A stretch of 64,000 nucleotides of DNA from Epiperipatus broadwayi. Lineage: Eukaryota; Onychophora; Udeonychophora; Euonychophora; Peripatidae. The notes under the pieces are model-generated. The model had not been told where the DNA came from and searched no databases. It saw only the letters and a list, made by a program, of their open reading frames with translations. This document shows, piece by piece, positions 10,890 to 21,900 of the stretch (positions are counted from its first letter, which is position 1; each line of letters begins with the position of its first letter). Made by a program: the position numbers and the translations under genes. The stretch is from assembly GCA_028023455.1 (NCBI GenBank), contig JAQFVV010006714.1:124001-188000 (forward strand), given 5' to 3'.

Positions 10890-12775
10890 AAAGATATTAT
10901 ATATCCAACTGTATGCCGAATTTTCTGATGTATATTATAATAGAAAAATAAAAAGTGTTTTTCAAATGTTATTTATTCAATTTTGAATCGTGTTTGTTTT
11001 GTGCAAAGTTTTGGACACTGAATCTACCTCATAGAAGGATACAATAATTGGAGAAATTTAAGTACAACTTACACAGACAGAAACTAGTAGGCTCACATGA
11101 AAAGTTTATTGAATTGAACTGAGAAAGATTAAAAAAAAATTACTATTGATTGTCAATCTCAAAATTTATATGAAGAAAAAACTTGGGGGGTTTTGGAACG
11201 GCGATTGAAATTATCAATTCTTGGTAGTCAAAATTTACTTTCTGATCATCTGATAAATTATACTAAAAATAACGAAATTTTTTAAAATTAATTGAATTAT
11301 TTGCTAAGTTTGATCGTTATAGAAAACATTGGAGGCCCTAGATCAAACAATAGAGTACATTATTTGAGCAAGATAGCCAAATGAATTATTGGAAATTTTA
11401 AGTACGCAATTAGGGAAACATTTTATTATCGATAAAGAAATCCAAATATTATTCTATTATTTTAGATTGTACCAGATGCAAGTAAAACTGAACAATGACC
11501 ATAATTATTCGCTTGTTTTTTGTAATAATGGAACGTTAAAATTAGAGAAAACTTTTAGGTTTCATAGATATAACAGATTCCACTGGACAGTTTAGTACAA
11601 CAATAATTGAACAAGAAAAAAGTTCCCTTGAAGCGCTGTCAAGGGTATGATAATGGCCAACAAAAGGCAAAGCTGACTCAAATTTGATTTTAACCAAAAA
11701 CCCTCGTGCTTTTAGTACCATGTCCTCATTCTTTAAACTTAATCATAAACTCCAAAGTCATGTAGATACATTGGTTTTTTTGCATTGTTCAAAAATATAC
11801 AATTTTTTTTCATCATCTTATAAACGGGGTCAACCTTTTAAAATTTATTAAAATTAACAAAAAAACAGAAAGGAAAGAATTGATGCCCGCCCACGATCAG
11901 TTGGGTGAAATTTATGTGCCTTATGAAATAAGAACATAATCTTTAATAGAGAATTCAACATGAAGCTCAATCACCTCACAACCTTAAGGTTACAATTTAT
12001 TTGTTCTTTAATAATTTGGCTGATATATTAAATAGAATAAATCCTGTCAGTAAAATGCTCCAAAATGTAAATATGAATGCTTCACTTGCTTTAGAATCGA
12101 TCGCAAATCTAAATAAATTTTTACAAGAATATCGATCAGATTCAAATTTCAAAAAATCTCAAAATTGAGATGAACTAGCGAAGAGGTTGATGGAGAGAAA
12201 GAATTTAAAACTGCCAAAGAAGTTCGAAACGAAAAAACACAATTTGATTACAGCTCAGGACAAACACCCAAATACCTGAAGAAAAATTTAAAATAAACAT
12301 GTTTTTTACACTTTTAGATGTAGCGATTAATTCTTTAACAGAACGCTTTGAACTCCTCGAAGCATGTTATAATAATTTCAATTTTCTATATAAAATATCA
12401 GAAATTAATAAGAGCGAGTTACAAGCAAAATGCAAAGATTTAGAAAATATTTTGAAATTTGATAACAGTAAAGATATTAATGCTACAGATTTATTCGACG
12501 AATTATGTGCTTTTCGAGATATTTTTCAAAAGGATTTTTTAAATTCTCAAAACCCTTTCGAAACACTTAATTTTATAGTTTCTAATAATTTATCTATGCC
12601 AAACTTATCAATAGCTTTAAGAATATTATTAACATTACCTGTTAGTGTTGCAAGCGGTGAACGCTCTTTTTCTAAGTTAAAATTAATTAAAACTTACTTG
12701 AGAACAACTATGTCACAAAAACGGCTTGTTAATTTGGCATTAATTGCTATTGAAAATGATATTTGTGCAAACTGA
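10890..12775 (+). pseudogene. Decayed hAT transposase, ZMYM1-like type
   Basis: The relic of a nearly full-length transposase of the hAT group that also gave rise to animal ZMYM1-like proteins. From left to right I read: a worn TTF-type zinc-finger region (about 10925-11100, with GYNNW near 11035); a middle region near 11300-11390; the segment leading to GFIDITDSTGQF near 11560; the diagnostic CQGYDNG near 11630; PRAFSTMSS near 11710; and RINPVSKMLQNVN near 12035. The only long intact piece is 12299-12775 (158 residues). It ends with the hAT dimerisation block, recognisable by VASGERSFSKLKLIK and SQKRLVNLALIAIEND. Upstream parts are broken by many stops and frame changes. In intact relatives the protein cuts and moves the element. 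The right terminus is probably at 13713, beyond a nested MITE. Confidence 0.88.
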
Positions 12776-12982
12776 AATAAATACAATCATATCAAGGTTT
12801 ATTAATATGAAGTCAAGGAGTATAAAATTATTATAATTATAACATGTTTTGTAATGCATTTACTTTTTTTAACTGTATTTTCTTTTTTTTTAATATTAAA
12901 AATTATTTATTTACATTGCCTTGTTTGTTTCCCTTAGAAAGATTTTGTACACTAATATTTATAACATGTAGGTGGTATACAT

Positions 12983-13640
12983 TAAAGTGACCAGATTTTA
13001 ACATTGGTAAAACGGGACACCATTGACCGGGGGGGGGGCTGATTAAAAATTTGGTTTATATGGAGCGTTTATATAGATATAGCGTACATTAATAATAATA
13101 AATTAAATATGTATGTTTGTAATATTATCTTTTTTTAAAATTATTTCATTTATAAATTGTAAATTTATTATTAAATTTGCTAATATTTGCATAAATTTAG
13201 AGGTTAGAAAAATTAGCAAAAATTTTAAAAATAATGGGTTTGTTAAAAACAGACAGTGACGCAAATAATAAATATGAAATTTTAAAAAAAAAATATTTGA
13301 GATTAAAATATGTAAATGTTTTTCGAAAATTATTTTAAACATTTAAATATTTTAATCTCAAACATTATTTTTTTTTTAATTTATTATATATATATATTTG
13401 AATCACTCTGTCTATTTTTAACAAACACATTATTTTTAAAATTTCTGCAAATTTTTCTAACATCTAAATTTGCCGTGTTAAATTATAAATTATTTCATAC
13501 AAACCGTTTGTATGAAATAATATATAATTTAACAATCAATTTTATGCTATTTTTGATATCAAAAATAGCATTACATCGTGCATTCTTTCTAAAAATCATG
13601 ACTTTTTTAAAACGCCACGGGACACGGTCGGGTCACCTTA
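12983..13640. mobile_element. Palindromic hAT-type MITE nested in the hAT element
   Basis: Ends are taaagtgacc on the left and ggtcacctta on the right (inverted, 9 of 10 matching). They are flanked by near-identical 8-bp sequences, gtatacat (12975-12982) and gtaaacat (13641-13648), as expected of a hAT target duplication. Most of the interior is one long imperfect hairpin: about 13105-13320 is the inverted copy of 13320-13500. Smaller palindromes lie at 13478-13532 and 13546-13569 (the latter a perfect 24-mer). Frames on opposite strands therefore encode look-alike peptides, which are not genes. A run of ten G occurs at 13029-13038. Confidence 0.82.
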
Positions 13641-13648
13641 GTAAACAT

Positions 13649-13713
13649 ACATATTGACAGGGGCGCCAAAATCAAATTTGCATGCGGGCGCCTAGTACCC
13701 AGCGCCGGCCCTG
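13649..13713. mobile_element. Right terminus of the hAT element
   Basis: A G+C-rich block, sharply unlike its surroundings, ends in agcgccggccctg. In reverse this reads CAGGGCCGGCGC, a typical terminal inverted repeat of ZMYM1-type hAT elements. It contains two ggcgcc palindromes (around 13662 and 13688). The expected 8-bp duplication would be ccattgtc (13714-13721), but I could not find its partner upstream. Confidence 0.6.
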
Positions 13714-14520
13714 CCATTGTCCATTACTTATAATGTAAACATCTTCTCATTATTAAGAAATGAAAATTTATCTTTTATTAAATAAAATTCAAACGGTTTT
13801 CAAGATCTCTTTCCTGATATAAAGTGTTCAGTTACGGTTATGATTTATTTCTAAATGCAGAGGTAGTAAAAATGATGTGAAAAAAAAATCCAGCAATGCC
13901 CCATTATCTTTGATGACAATCAAGAGTTATAACTTGACCTATACCTATTTATTTTAACTTGTCTTCACGAAAAAGTCTTATTTTTAAAAAGTAGCAATTA
14001 TGCCATGATAACAGTTAATAATTTAATTATGTATATTTTTTTTAAAAAAAAAAAAAGATCAATAAATCAATATTTTATTTATTTAAATTGTCTATTTATT
14101 GCATCAGTGTGTAAATATTTATGTATATTATTTACACGTGCTCATAATAGCTAAAAATAATATATATAAATGTGTGTATATTATTGACTCTTGACTCAGA
14201 AAACATAAAAAATAGATTACAGCTCCCTCTTGTTAAAGTTTATTTACCCTAATCAGTGAACAGTATCCAGGATTTATAATAATGTTTTTTTTTCATATAC
14301 ATAAATGCTACATCAAATATAAGTAAATCTTCAAGTTTATTTGACGTTATAATTACTCATAGCTATATGAAATATTTAATATTTCTCAGATACCTTCTTA
14401 TCTATTAAATATATATATATTAATTAGATAAACAAGATTCTAAAAATAGTTATAATTTTTTGGAATATAGTTTTGTATCAAAGCGGCGTTTTAGTATTAT
14501 GTATCCTTGATGTCAACATC
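13714..14520. other. A+T-rich stretch, nothing recognised
   Basis: No gene or distinctive repeat seen. Confidence 0.45.
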
Positions 14521-14652
14521 AAGAATGAGTGTTTCGTCAAGAGTTGGTGGCCGGGTGGTCAGCACAGCCGCCTTACAAGCAGTTGTCGCAGGTAGACGGG
14601 TTCGCTTCCCGGCCGATGCTTTGACACATGAAAAAAAAAGAATGAGTGTTTC
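14521..14652 (+). mobile_element. Short tRNA-like SINE, copy d, with target-site duplication
   Basis: The best copy of the family. A unit of about 100 nt (14536-14637) runs from gtcaagagttggtggcc to gatgctttgacacatg plus an A-tail. It is flanked by a perfect 15-bp duplication, aagaatgagtgtttc, at 14521-14535 and 14638-14652. Inside it has a box A-like stretch (ggccgggtggtcagc) and a box B-like stretch (gggttcgcttccc) in a T-arm able to form cgggttcgcttcccgg. There is no LINE-derived body, so the whole element is a tRNA-like unit plus poly(A). The duplication shows it moved by retroposition. The first and last ~12 nt are complementary. Confidence 0.9.
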
Positions 14653-14915
14653 AATATCATGAGCCCTGCGGTTAATAAATAAAATTTTGAAATGAATGTA
14701 TTTTTTAATATAAAATAAGAAGTTTAATAGATATTTTTCAAATGTAATAATTGTCATTTATAATGACTTTTGAATTATTAGCACTCCTTATTCAAGAATT
14801 TTGAGTTATTATCAGATGCTAGGTACAGTAAATTGTATATCTAATTGGAAAGCATCAACACTCAAAACATAACAAAAGAAAAAAATCTCAATTCTGAAAG
14901 ACACAGGTAAAAACC

Positions 14916-14970
14916 GTAAGCGTTGGCGGCCTAGCGGTTAGTGGTCAACGCTTTGATATATATAAAAAAA
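14916..14970 (+). mobile_element. Short tRNA-like SINE, copy e (deletion derivative)
   Basis: Keeps a start-like gtaagcgttgg, the D-arm (cggcctagcggttag) and an end-like caacgctttgatatat with a short A-tail. The anticodon and T-arm region is missing, so start and end form a direct hairpin. Confidence 0.55.
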
Positions 14971-15435
14971 GATTTTAATTTTTTTTCAGTAATACTCTAT
15001 TAAAAATAAGTTATTTTATAAGAACTGAGGAAAAAAAGGTTGTTAAAGCAACAAAACTCACTTTGAAAGAATAGAAGTAACTTAAAATTGGATTTTCTAT
15101 CATTAACTTTGGCACAAGCTTCCAAAACAATATTAATAATTTTATAAAACTAATCAGATCTTGTGGCAGTTATTTAAAAAAATTGAAATATTGTTTTACA
15201 CCTACACTAACAAACAAAAGATTTAAGTAATAATTATCTCATTATGGCCATAAAACTACCAATCACTTCATTATTAAAAAAAAAAACAATAAATAACATC
15301 ATTTCTATTATGTTTATCAGTTATGATCAAAATTTCTTCAAGCTTTTTATTCCTTTATAAATAAATAAAAAATACATCTAGAATTGACTATATTAATTTA
15401 ATATTATAAGTTATTACCATTCTACTACAAAAATA
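14971..15435. other. A+T-rich stretch, nothing recognised
   Basis: No gene or distinctive repeat seen. Confidence 0.45.
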
Positions 15436-15681
15436 ATTATCCCATGATAGTATTGCCACTTGGGCAGGCCAGCAACACTTGAAGAAGAGGGGAGGACAAT
15501 ATCTCTCGAAACGTTGTGCATATACTAACCTGTGTACTGTTACTGACAGTTAAATGTCTTTGGAATATTTAAATAATGTTAAATTTTTCTAAAGACATTC
15601 AATACTCATATTAGATGATGAAAATAGTCCAATTTATAAATACAATTAAAACATCATTATCACAAACCTTCATGAAAACAC
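15436..15681 (+). mobile_element. 5'-truncated copy of SINE family 2
   Basis: Closely parallels 47845-48089: cccatgatagtattg, then gcaggccagcaacac, gtgcatatactaacctgt, gacattcaatac, and the common end gaaaacact. The tRNA-like head is lost at the box B position. The short word taattat flanks both sides and may be a worn target duplication. Confidence 0.75.
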
Positions 15682-15723
15682 TAAGTAATTATTCAGTTTA
15701 TTCTTCTTTTCCTTAGTCTATTT

Positions 15724-16146
15724 GCAATTGGTTTGCTTCAACATTTCAAATATTGGCTAAGTAAGGGTTTATTCTGTATGTAGATTTTGTTAACTTAGCT
15801 GAGCATGCATTCAGCTGGTGAAGCCAGATTCCTACTTCTTAAGGGCTCATGAGTGATATGAATATGGCTTCACTAGCTGAAAGTATGCTTGGCTACAGTT
15901 AACAAATTTAACATATAGAATAGACTTTACTTAGCTCTATGAGTTGCTACATATCTGTCTTCACCACTGAAAGCATGCTCAGCTACAATTAACAAAATTA
16001 ACATAGATAAAATAAATCTTTACTTAGCCCCCATGAGTGCTATCTGAATTCACCAGCTGAAAGTGTGCTCAGCTACTGTTAACAAATTAACACACATAAT
16101 AAACTATTACTTAGCCAATGTTTGAAATGTTGAACAAATCAATTAC
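15724..16146. mobile_element. Inverted-repeat element with internal ~93-bp tandem repeats
   Basis: The outer ~100 bp on each side are inverted copies, marked by caacatttcaaatattggc on the left and gccaatgtttgaaatgttg on the right. Inside are three head-to-tail units of about 93 bp (near 15845, 15936 and 16029). Each holds catgag, a gctgaaag-type word, a run close to cagctac, ttaacaaa and an end near acttagc; the left terminal repeat is a further unit in reverse. There is no coding capacity. It looks like a non-autonomous DNA element whose termini have been tandemly copied. Confidence 0.7.
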
Positions 16147-16187
16147 ACAAGTAATTAAAATACATCATAATAATTAATTTATATATA

Positions 16188-16580
16188 TTAAACAGGCAAA
16201 ACTCTCTATTTGTATTGCCACACAGTGCAAGCCAGAGTAATCAATAGATGCCAAAAGGCTTGTGCATAAAATCCCCATCTAGTGCCTACTCATCCAATAT
16301 CCCCTGACTAGTTTCTGGCTTGTGACCTTCATCAGTGAGGAATCTTGGATCTGAGAGCACTGCACCTAGACCTTAGGATCTAATGCAACCTCCAGCAGCC
16401 ATTTTTTGTCTCTACTTAGCTACAAAACTATGAGAATGAAATTGAAAACATAATAATATTTTCAATCTATGTTCAATAGCTTACATAGTCATATGGGTCT
16501 GAACTCAGTTCAGCACTCATACATTTTGGTATTTTTGGCTCTTTAACAACTATAGTCACAACTATCCTATTAAGCAGAAT
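16188..16580. mobile_element. Second fold-back element copy (left arm and spacer)
   Basis: Matches the left arm and spacer of the element at 3442-4131, including ggcaaaactctc, ctgagagcactgcacct, aatgcaacctccagcagcc and the ctgaactcagttcag palindrome near 16499. The right arm is absent; the neighbouring MITE starts about where it would begin. Confidence 0.75.
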
Positions 16581-16775
16581 TGGTGTTGACCACTAAACAT
16601 CACATGATCACCATCTCTTATGCTAGCACATAACTGTTATTAAACAGGCAAAACTCTCCATACAGTAGTGCACAAGCCTTCTGGCATCCATTGATTACTC
16701 TTGTTGGCACAGGGTGGCACTACTGTATGGAGAGTTTTAACCTATTTAATAACAGTTATGTGCTAGAATAAGAGT

Positions 16776-18908
16776 AATAGCATGATTTTACAAATTTTAA
16801 ATGATTATAAATGCAAGCTAGTAGATGTTTCACAGAATTTGGTGCCTGATACATCTATATATTCTTGTGAGACAATTCATGGTATTAGTAATGATGATAT
16901 TAGAGCTAAACTCTCATCCATGCCTGATAGAATACACCCTGGAATACATGGAATACCAAAATTCATGTTCAAACATCTTGAAGCCTTCACAGTACCAATA
17001 GTGAGTAGAATGGTTGATCTACTCCTCAGGTCCCCTTACTATTGATCAACTCTATCCCATTGATGGCCCATTTCTAAGAGTGTATTATCCCATCGCCTCT
17101 GGAGAACCTTAGACCAATCTCGATGCTCCATTGATTATTAAACTGATTGAAGGATTATCAAAGATAAAATTCAAAATCTCATTCTGCTTTTATCTCTAGT
17201 TTTCAATTTGAAAGAAAGGTAGTTCACAGCTGACACTCGCTATTCAGGTTAATTACGGATTATACAAGAAAAATAAAAGTCAAAGCAATAGTTGTCCAAC
17301 TTGATATTTCAGCTGCTTTTGACTCAGTCAGAATTCCTAACTAATACATCTTCTAAGTGGTCTGAACATTCCCACAGGTATAATGAACATCATTACTAAC
17401 CTTCTATTAAACAGAATATTGCAATTTCATTAAATGGAAAAATTTCAAACTCATTCACACCTAAAGTCGATTCCACAGGGTTCTCATCTTATCCCTACTC
17501 TTCATTCTATATATAAATCCATTCCTTAAATCTTTAGAGATGAATCTTCCTGGATTGTACATTCCTGGTATAATAAATCCATTCAGACATATCCTACATG
17601 GATGATGTGGCATGTTCTTACCTCTAGAAAATTCATACCAAACTAATTCAAATTATGGACAATTTAATAGAGTCAGGTCTTGATTTAACCTAAAAATCTG
17701 TGTATGGAGACTTCTCTGGAAAATCATTCCATCCTTTTTACAGCTATGCACAAAAATTTTTGGGTTTACAATGAGTCTCTCTCATGCAGCAATGAGGAAA
17801 TTAATACAAGACACTATCATGAATTCTGCAAGAAAAATAATTGATTCACTTTCAAAAGTTTATACATCATTATTTGCAAAATCAGCCCTACTCAACATGT
17901 TACTGTTCCCAGAATTGCTTACTACATGCGTTATTAAATTTTATCAAAATTTATCCAGAATATAAACTCTCTTTGCTCTAGATTAATGTGGAAGGGTAAA
18001 ACTGTTGCTATTAGCTAAGAAGAGGAGAGACCAACAAGACTTAATGGTTGTCACTCATTCACTTATGTTCTTTGTCTACAGAAATCAAATAACCTCATTA
18101 CAAGACTTAATGGGATTTTTCCTGATGACTCACCTTTTCTATCTATTCATCCTACAATACTCCACCTCCAATTAATGATGGTTGGTGACACAAGTCTTAA
18201 TTGACATTTCAAAATTCTCACACCTTTAACTCAATTAAAACCAACGAAACTTCGTTATTGGGATACCTATCTTCTTCTTTTTTCAACAATTATCCCAGAT
18301 CATAGCATTCTCACCTGTACAAACTTTGCCATTATAAAGAAATATNNNNNNNNNNNNNNNNNNNNNNNNNNNNNTATTTGGACTTTCTTCTAAAGCTAAA
18401 TCTCAATGCCCTTCCAACAAGCCACTTTCTTGTGATGTATAGAGGTTTTCATCTTTGGACCCTGTTTGCTCACTCTGCCATAGGGAGGATGATACCATAT
18501 TTCACATTTTCAACAATTGTTCCTCTCTTCAGGGCTGTAGAATATTGATTAATAAAATTTATACACCAAAACATCCAATTATCAACACACTCATAAAAGG
18601 TTTTGCTTATGGGGATTTTGCAATTATAAGAAGTGCAACTTTCATCACTTTCTGTCTATGGTTTGTCAGATGCTTCCTAATCTTCAAGTCTATTATACCT
18701 GATCCAACATTAATTTTTTACAAAAATTAAAAGATATCAAAGAAAGAGATTTGAAGTTAGCTCCTCACCTAATAGCAAATTCCACATGGAATCTTATTAA
18801 TATTGGACATTAAGTAATTTAATGGTTTATAAATGTATTGCCAAATTTAATGTTATTTTATAATTTTTTCTTTATTGTAAACATAGTTAAATAAACCTGT
18901 TTTTGATA
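16776..18908 (+). pseudogene. 5'-truncated L1/Tx1-like LINE, decayed
   Basis: A non-LTR retrotransposon fragment bounded by a perfect 13-bp target duplication, ctagaataagagt (16763-16775 and 18909-18921). It carries the reverse transcriptase in broken pieces: the early segment with IHGIPKFMFKH (frame 16782-17045); motif A LDISAAFDSV (near 17300-17330); motif B IPQGS (near 17470); and motif C SYMDD (YMDD at 17595-17606). These are followed by a thumb-like segment (frame 17771-17965), a WKGK segment near 17990, and a C-terminal CX2C-X8-HX4C zinc knuckle in the frame 18455-18730 (Cys at 18467 and 18476, His at 18503, Cys at 18518). AATAAA lies near 18890. Many stops make it inactive, and a 29-base N gap falls inside. 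It belongs to the same lineage as the minus-strand copies at 25891 and 27308. Confidence 0.85.
18346..18374. other. Assembly gap (29 N)
   Basis: 29 undetermined bases inside the LINE, between its thumb-like and zinc-knuckle parts. Confidence 0.99.
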
Positions 18909-18943
18909 CTAGAATAAGAGTTGGTGATCATGTGATGTTTAGT

Positions 18944-21900
18944 AATTTATATTGTACCCTTTTGTTTAGGTCCAAATGAATTTATTTAGTCAATTTTCTA
19001 AAAAAAAATTAAATTAAGGATATATTCTAATTTGGTATGAATACTGTGTTATGTTGACAATGTTTTTAAAAGTTTTGTTAAAGTAAAAAAAAAGAGATTA
19101 TTAAATGCATAAAACTATACTAATATATTAAAAAATAGTCAAGTAAAGCTAAATAGTGTAATTTTGTATGGTTGGGAAAAGTGGGCATAATAAATAGTAC
19201 ATTAATAAGTCTTTTAAATAAGTGTTAAAAGCTAAATTTTAAAGTAATAACTTCAAATTAAAAAAATAGTGTATTTTAAAATGAAAATTATACTTAATAG
19301 TTCTATTAAAAATTATTTATTTAAAATTGTAATACATTAAAGATCAGCCTTTCAAGCTATTGTGCATGCACTTTTTATGAGTGTTAATAATAAATGAATA
19401 CTTTCACTTCCAACACAAGATATAGCATTTATGAAAGAATAAAATGAATCCACTTATTCTTTAAAACCCAAATGCTTATATATGGGCAAATCTTAAGTAC
19501 TGGAAATGAAATTGTGAGGATAGACCACTCACTTTAAATTACTGTTTATGATGTCTGAATGAATGATGATGAAATTATCTAGAATTTACTAAACATCACT
19601 CTTTGTGGGGACAAATGTGTTTAATTTTATAATATCAAAATTATTATTCTAAATTATATTATATAATTATTCTTTAATATAATATTTTTGCAATTAAACA
19701 TTTGTTTTTGTTACCAGACAGAAATGGATATAGATTGTCTGAGTTTTTAATCATGTGACATGTAAATATTCATATTTGTGTGCTCACAGGTTTTTTCTGG
19801 TAAAGTTTCAAAATTGCTTTAGAATTGTACTATAGAATTGAAAATATTTGTTGGTCACCAGACAAAATAAAAAAGATAAAAAAATTAGCTGTTGTAAAAT
19901 ATTTATAAGGTTTTAAAAATGAATGTAGTTAATAAAATTAGATTTTAAAAAATAGATGCATTAAAAATAAATGTTGGATAGATTAATAAAATATTACTTT
20001 TAAAATGCTATTTTAAAATATTTAGTTGGTTTAAATAAAATGTAAAATTAGTTTAGAATTAAATAATGTAGTATTTAATGTAATATTTAATGAGTCATAG
20101 ATTTTATTTTTAATTTTAATTATGCAATCTTAAATAATATGTAAATTAGATCATCAGATAAAGATCTAAATAGCCAATCAAATCATGAATTTATTATGGT
20201 ATAAAATCAGATGCTTACCTGTTTCTGTGTGCTTGAATAATATAATTGTGCTTATATCAATTGTTTGTGCTTTAAAAGTCAATTCTGTGCTCTCTAAATA
20301 ATTTATTATTTGTAAAATATTAAAGTATTAGAATTATTTTTAAAGAAGAGAGTATTAAAAATTAGAAGTATATCAAGTTAAAATCATGCATTGTTGAAGC
20401 AACTAAAATTCCCTATCAAGTGTTTTGTTGAAACTTAAACCAGCTTTCACAATAACTATGGAATTCATATCAAAAGTAATTGTATATTTGTAGAAAGAAA
20501 GGATGAAGGTACAGACATTAAGTGAAAATATATTTCTAAAATTATTAAATGAAAGAGATATAATATTGGTTAGATTAATATTTTGGACATTATTAAGAGA
20601 ATTGGATGAAAAATTTTGTTGGATAAATGCATTTCATTGTGAGAAAAGATAGCCATATCTAAAAAAGCAAAGCTATACTGTAAAGACTTTTAATTCTCAA
20701 TGTTTTTGAAAAATAGTTTTAAAAAGAGTTACAGTAAATGTTTTAAGGAAAATATTCTTTTAAGAATGCATTCTGAACTTTTATTAAAAATGATGGAGAA
20801 ATGAAGATTAATATTACTGCAAATATATTTTATAAGACAAGCTGTCAATATTAGAGAAGACCGCATTTATTTAATAATATTTTTTAAAAAAAAAAAACAA
20901 TATTGGAAATTATTATTATTTGGACGCTCTTCCGATCTAGGATAATTTTAATTATCCTGATAAATAACTTTATGATAACTTTAGTAAATTATTAAATGCC
21001 AATTTCCATGGAACAAAAATGCACAATTTTTGTATAAATATGCCTGAACTAATATAGCTGTAATAGATGCATCAGAAACCCAATACAGGATCCTACATAA
21101 TGTGAAAAATTCCGGAGGATTATTTTTTAACTTTATAAATTAATATCATCTTTAATAATCATTGTTCTGAAAGATATACCTAAAGGACTATATTTTTTAT
21201 AAACTTTCAAGTAAAGATTAATGATTATTTTTAGGAATGAATCCAGATTTATAAGTCGATTTCTTTTCATTTTTTCGTTTTCATCATTTTTTTTAAAAAT
21301 CATTTGATCATGCATTGTGCAGCAGGGGAGAAAAGTTTTGTTCTCAAGTGTTAAGACAATGGTTGTCATAGCAACATGCATTTGGGAATGAGAATTTATT
21401 AGGACTTATGGAAATATCAGAAAAGAAAGAACATTTTTTTAAAATTACTTTATAATGGATTGGAGATTTACATAAATATGGTTTAATTATTTTTATATAT
21501 TAATAATAATATTATTTTTTTTATTTAGTAGGCAGGAAAATTGCATACCAAATATTTACTAATATATCATAGTAATTATTGTAAGGAATATTTAATTTTC
21601 TGTAATGTTTTATATATATCTTTTTAGTGTGATAGTTTTTTTTGCTGAGTAAATAATATTATCATGTAATATTTTATGAAATGTGGACCAGAAAACATCT
21701 AAAAGTTACTAACTAGCAAATTGTCACATGGGTAAAATTCATAAAATATTAATTTTTTTATGATGTATTTGTTTTCTTTTCTTTAGATTGCTTGGAGTAT
21801 TTTATAGTATTATTATATGAATGTATGGTTATGTGTGAGTGCATAAAACACACATAAGACATCATTATTATTGTAAAATATGAGTTAAATTTTAAAAAAA

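Larger units (their letters stand above)
16590..18943. mobile_element. MITE of the fold-back family, split by a LINE
   Basis: The left part, 16590-16775, starts ccactaaacatcacatgatc. The right part, 18909-18943, ends in the inverse gatcatgtgatgtttagt. Joined, they form terminal inverted repeats of about 80 bp; the inner arms are at 16624-16672 and 16725-16764. The short middle is related to the arms of the fold-back elements at 3497 and 16191, so this is an internally deleted relative. It was a single element before the LINE at 16776-18908 inserted. Confidence 0.78.

Noticed and set aside
13103-13657. Two similar predicted small proteins on opposite strands
   Set aside because: They arise because the region is an inverted repeat inside a MITE; the sequence is A+T-rich and the frames match no known family.
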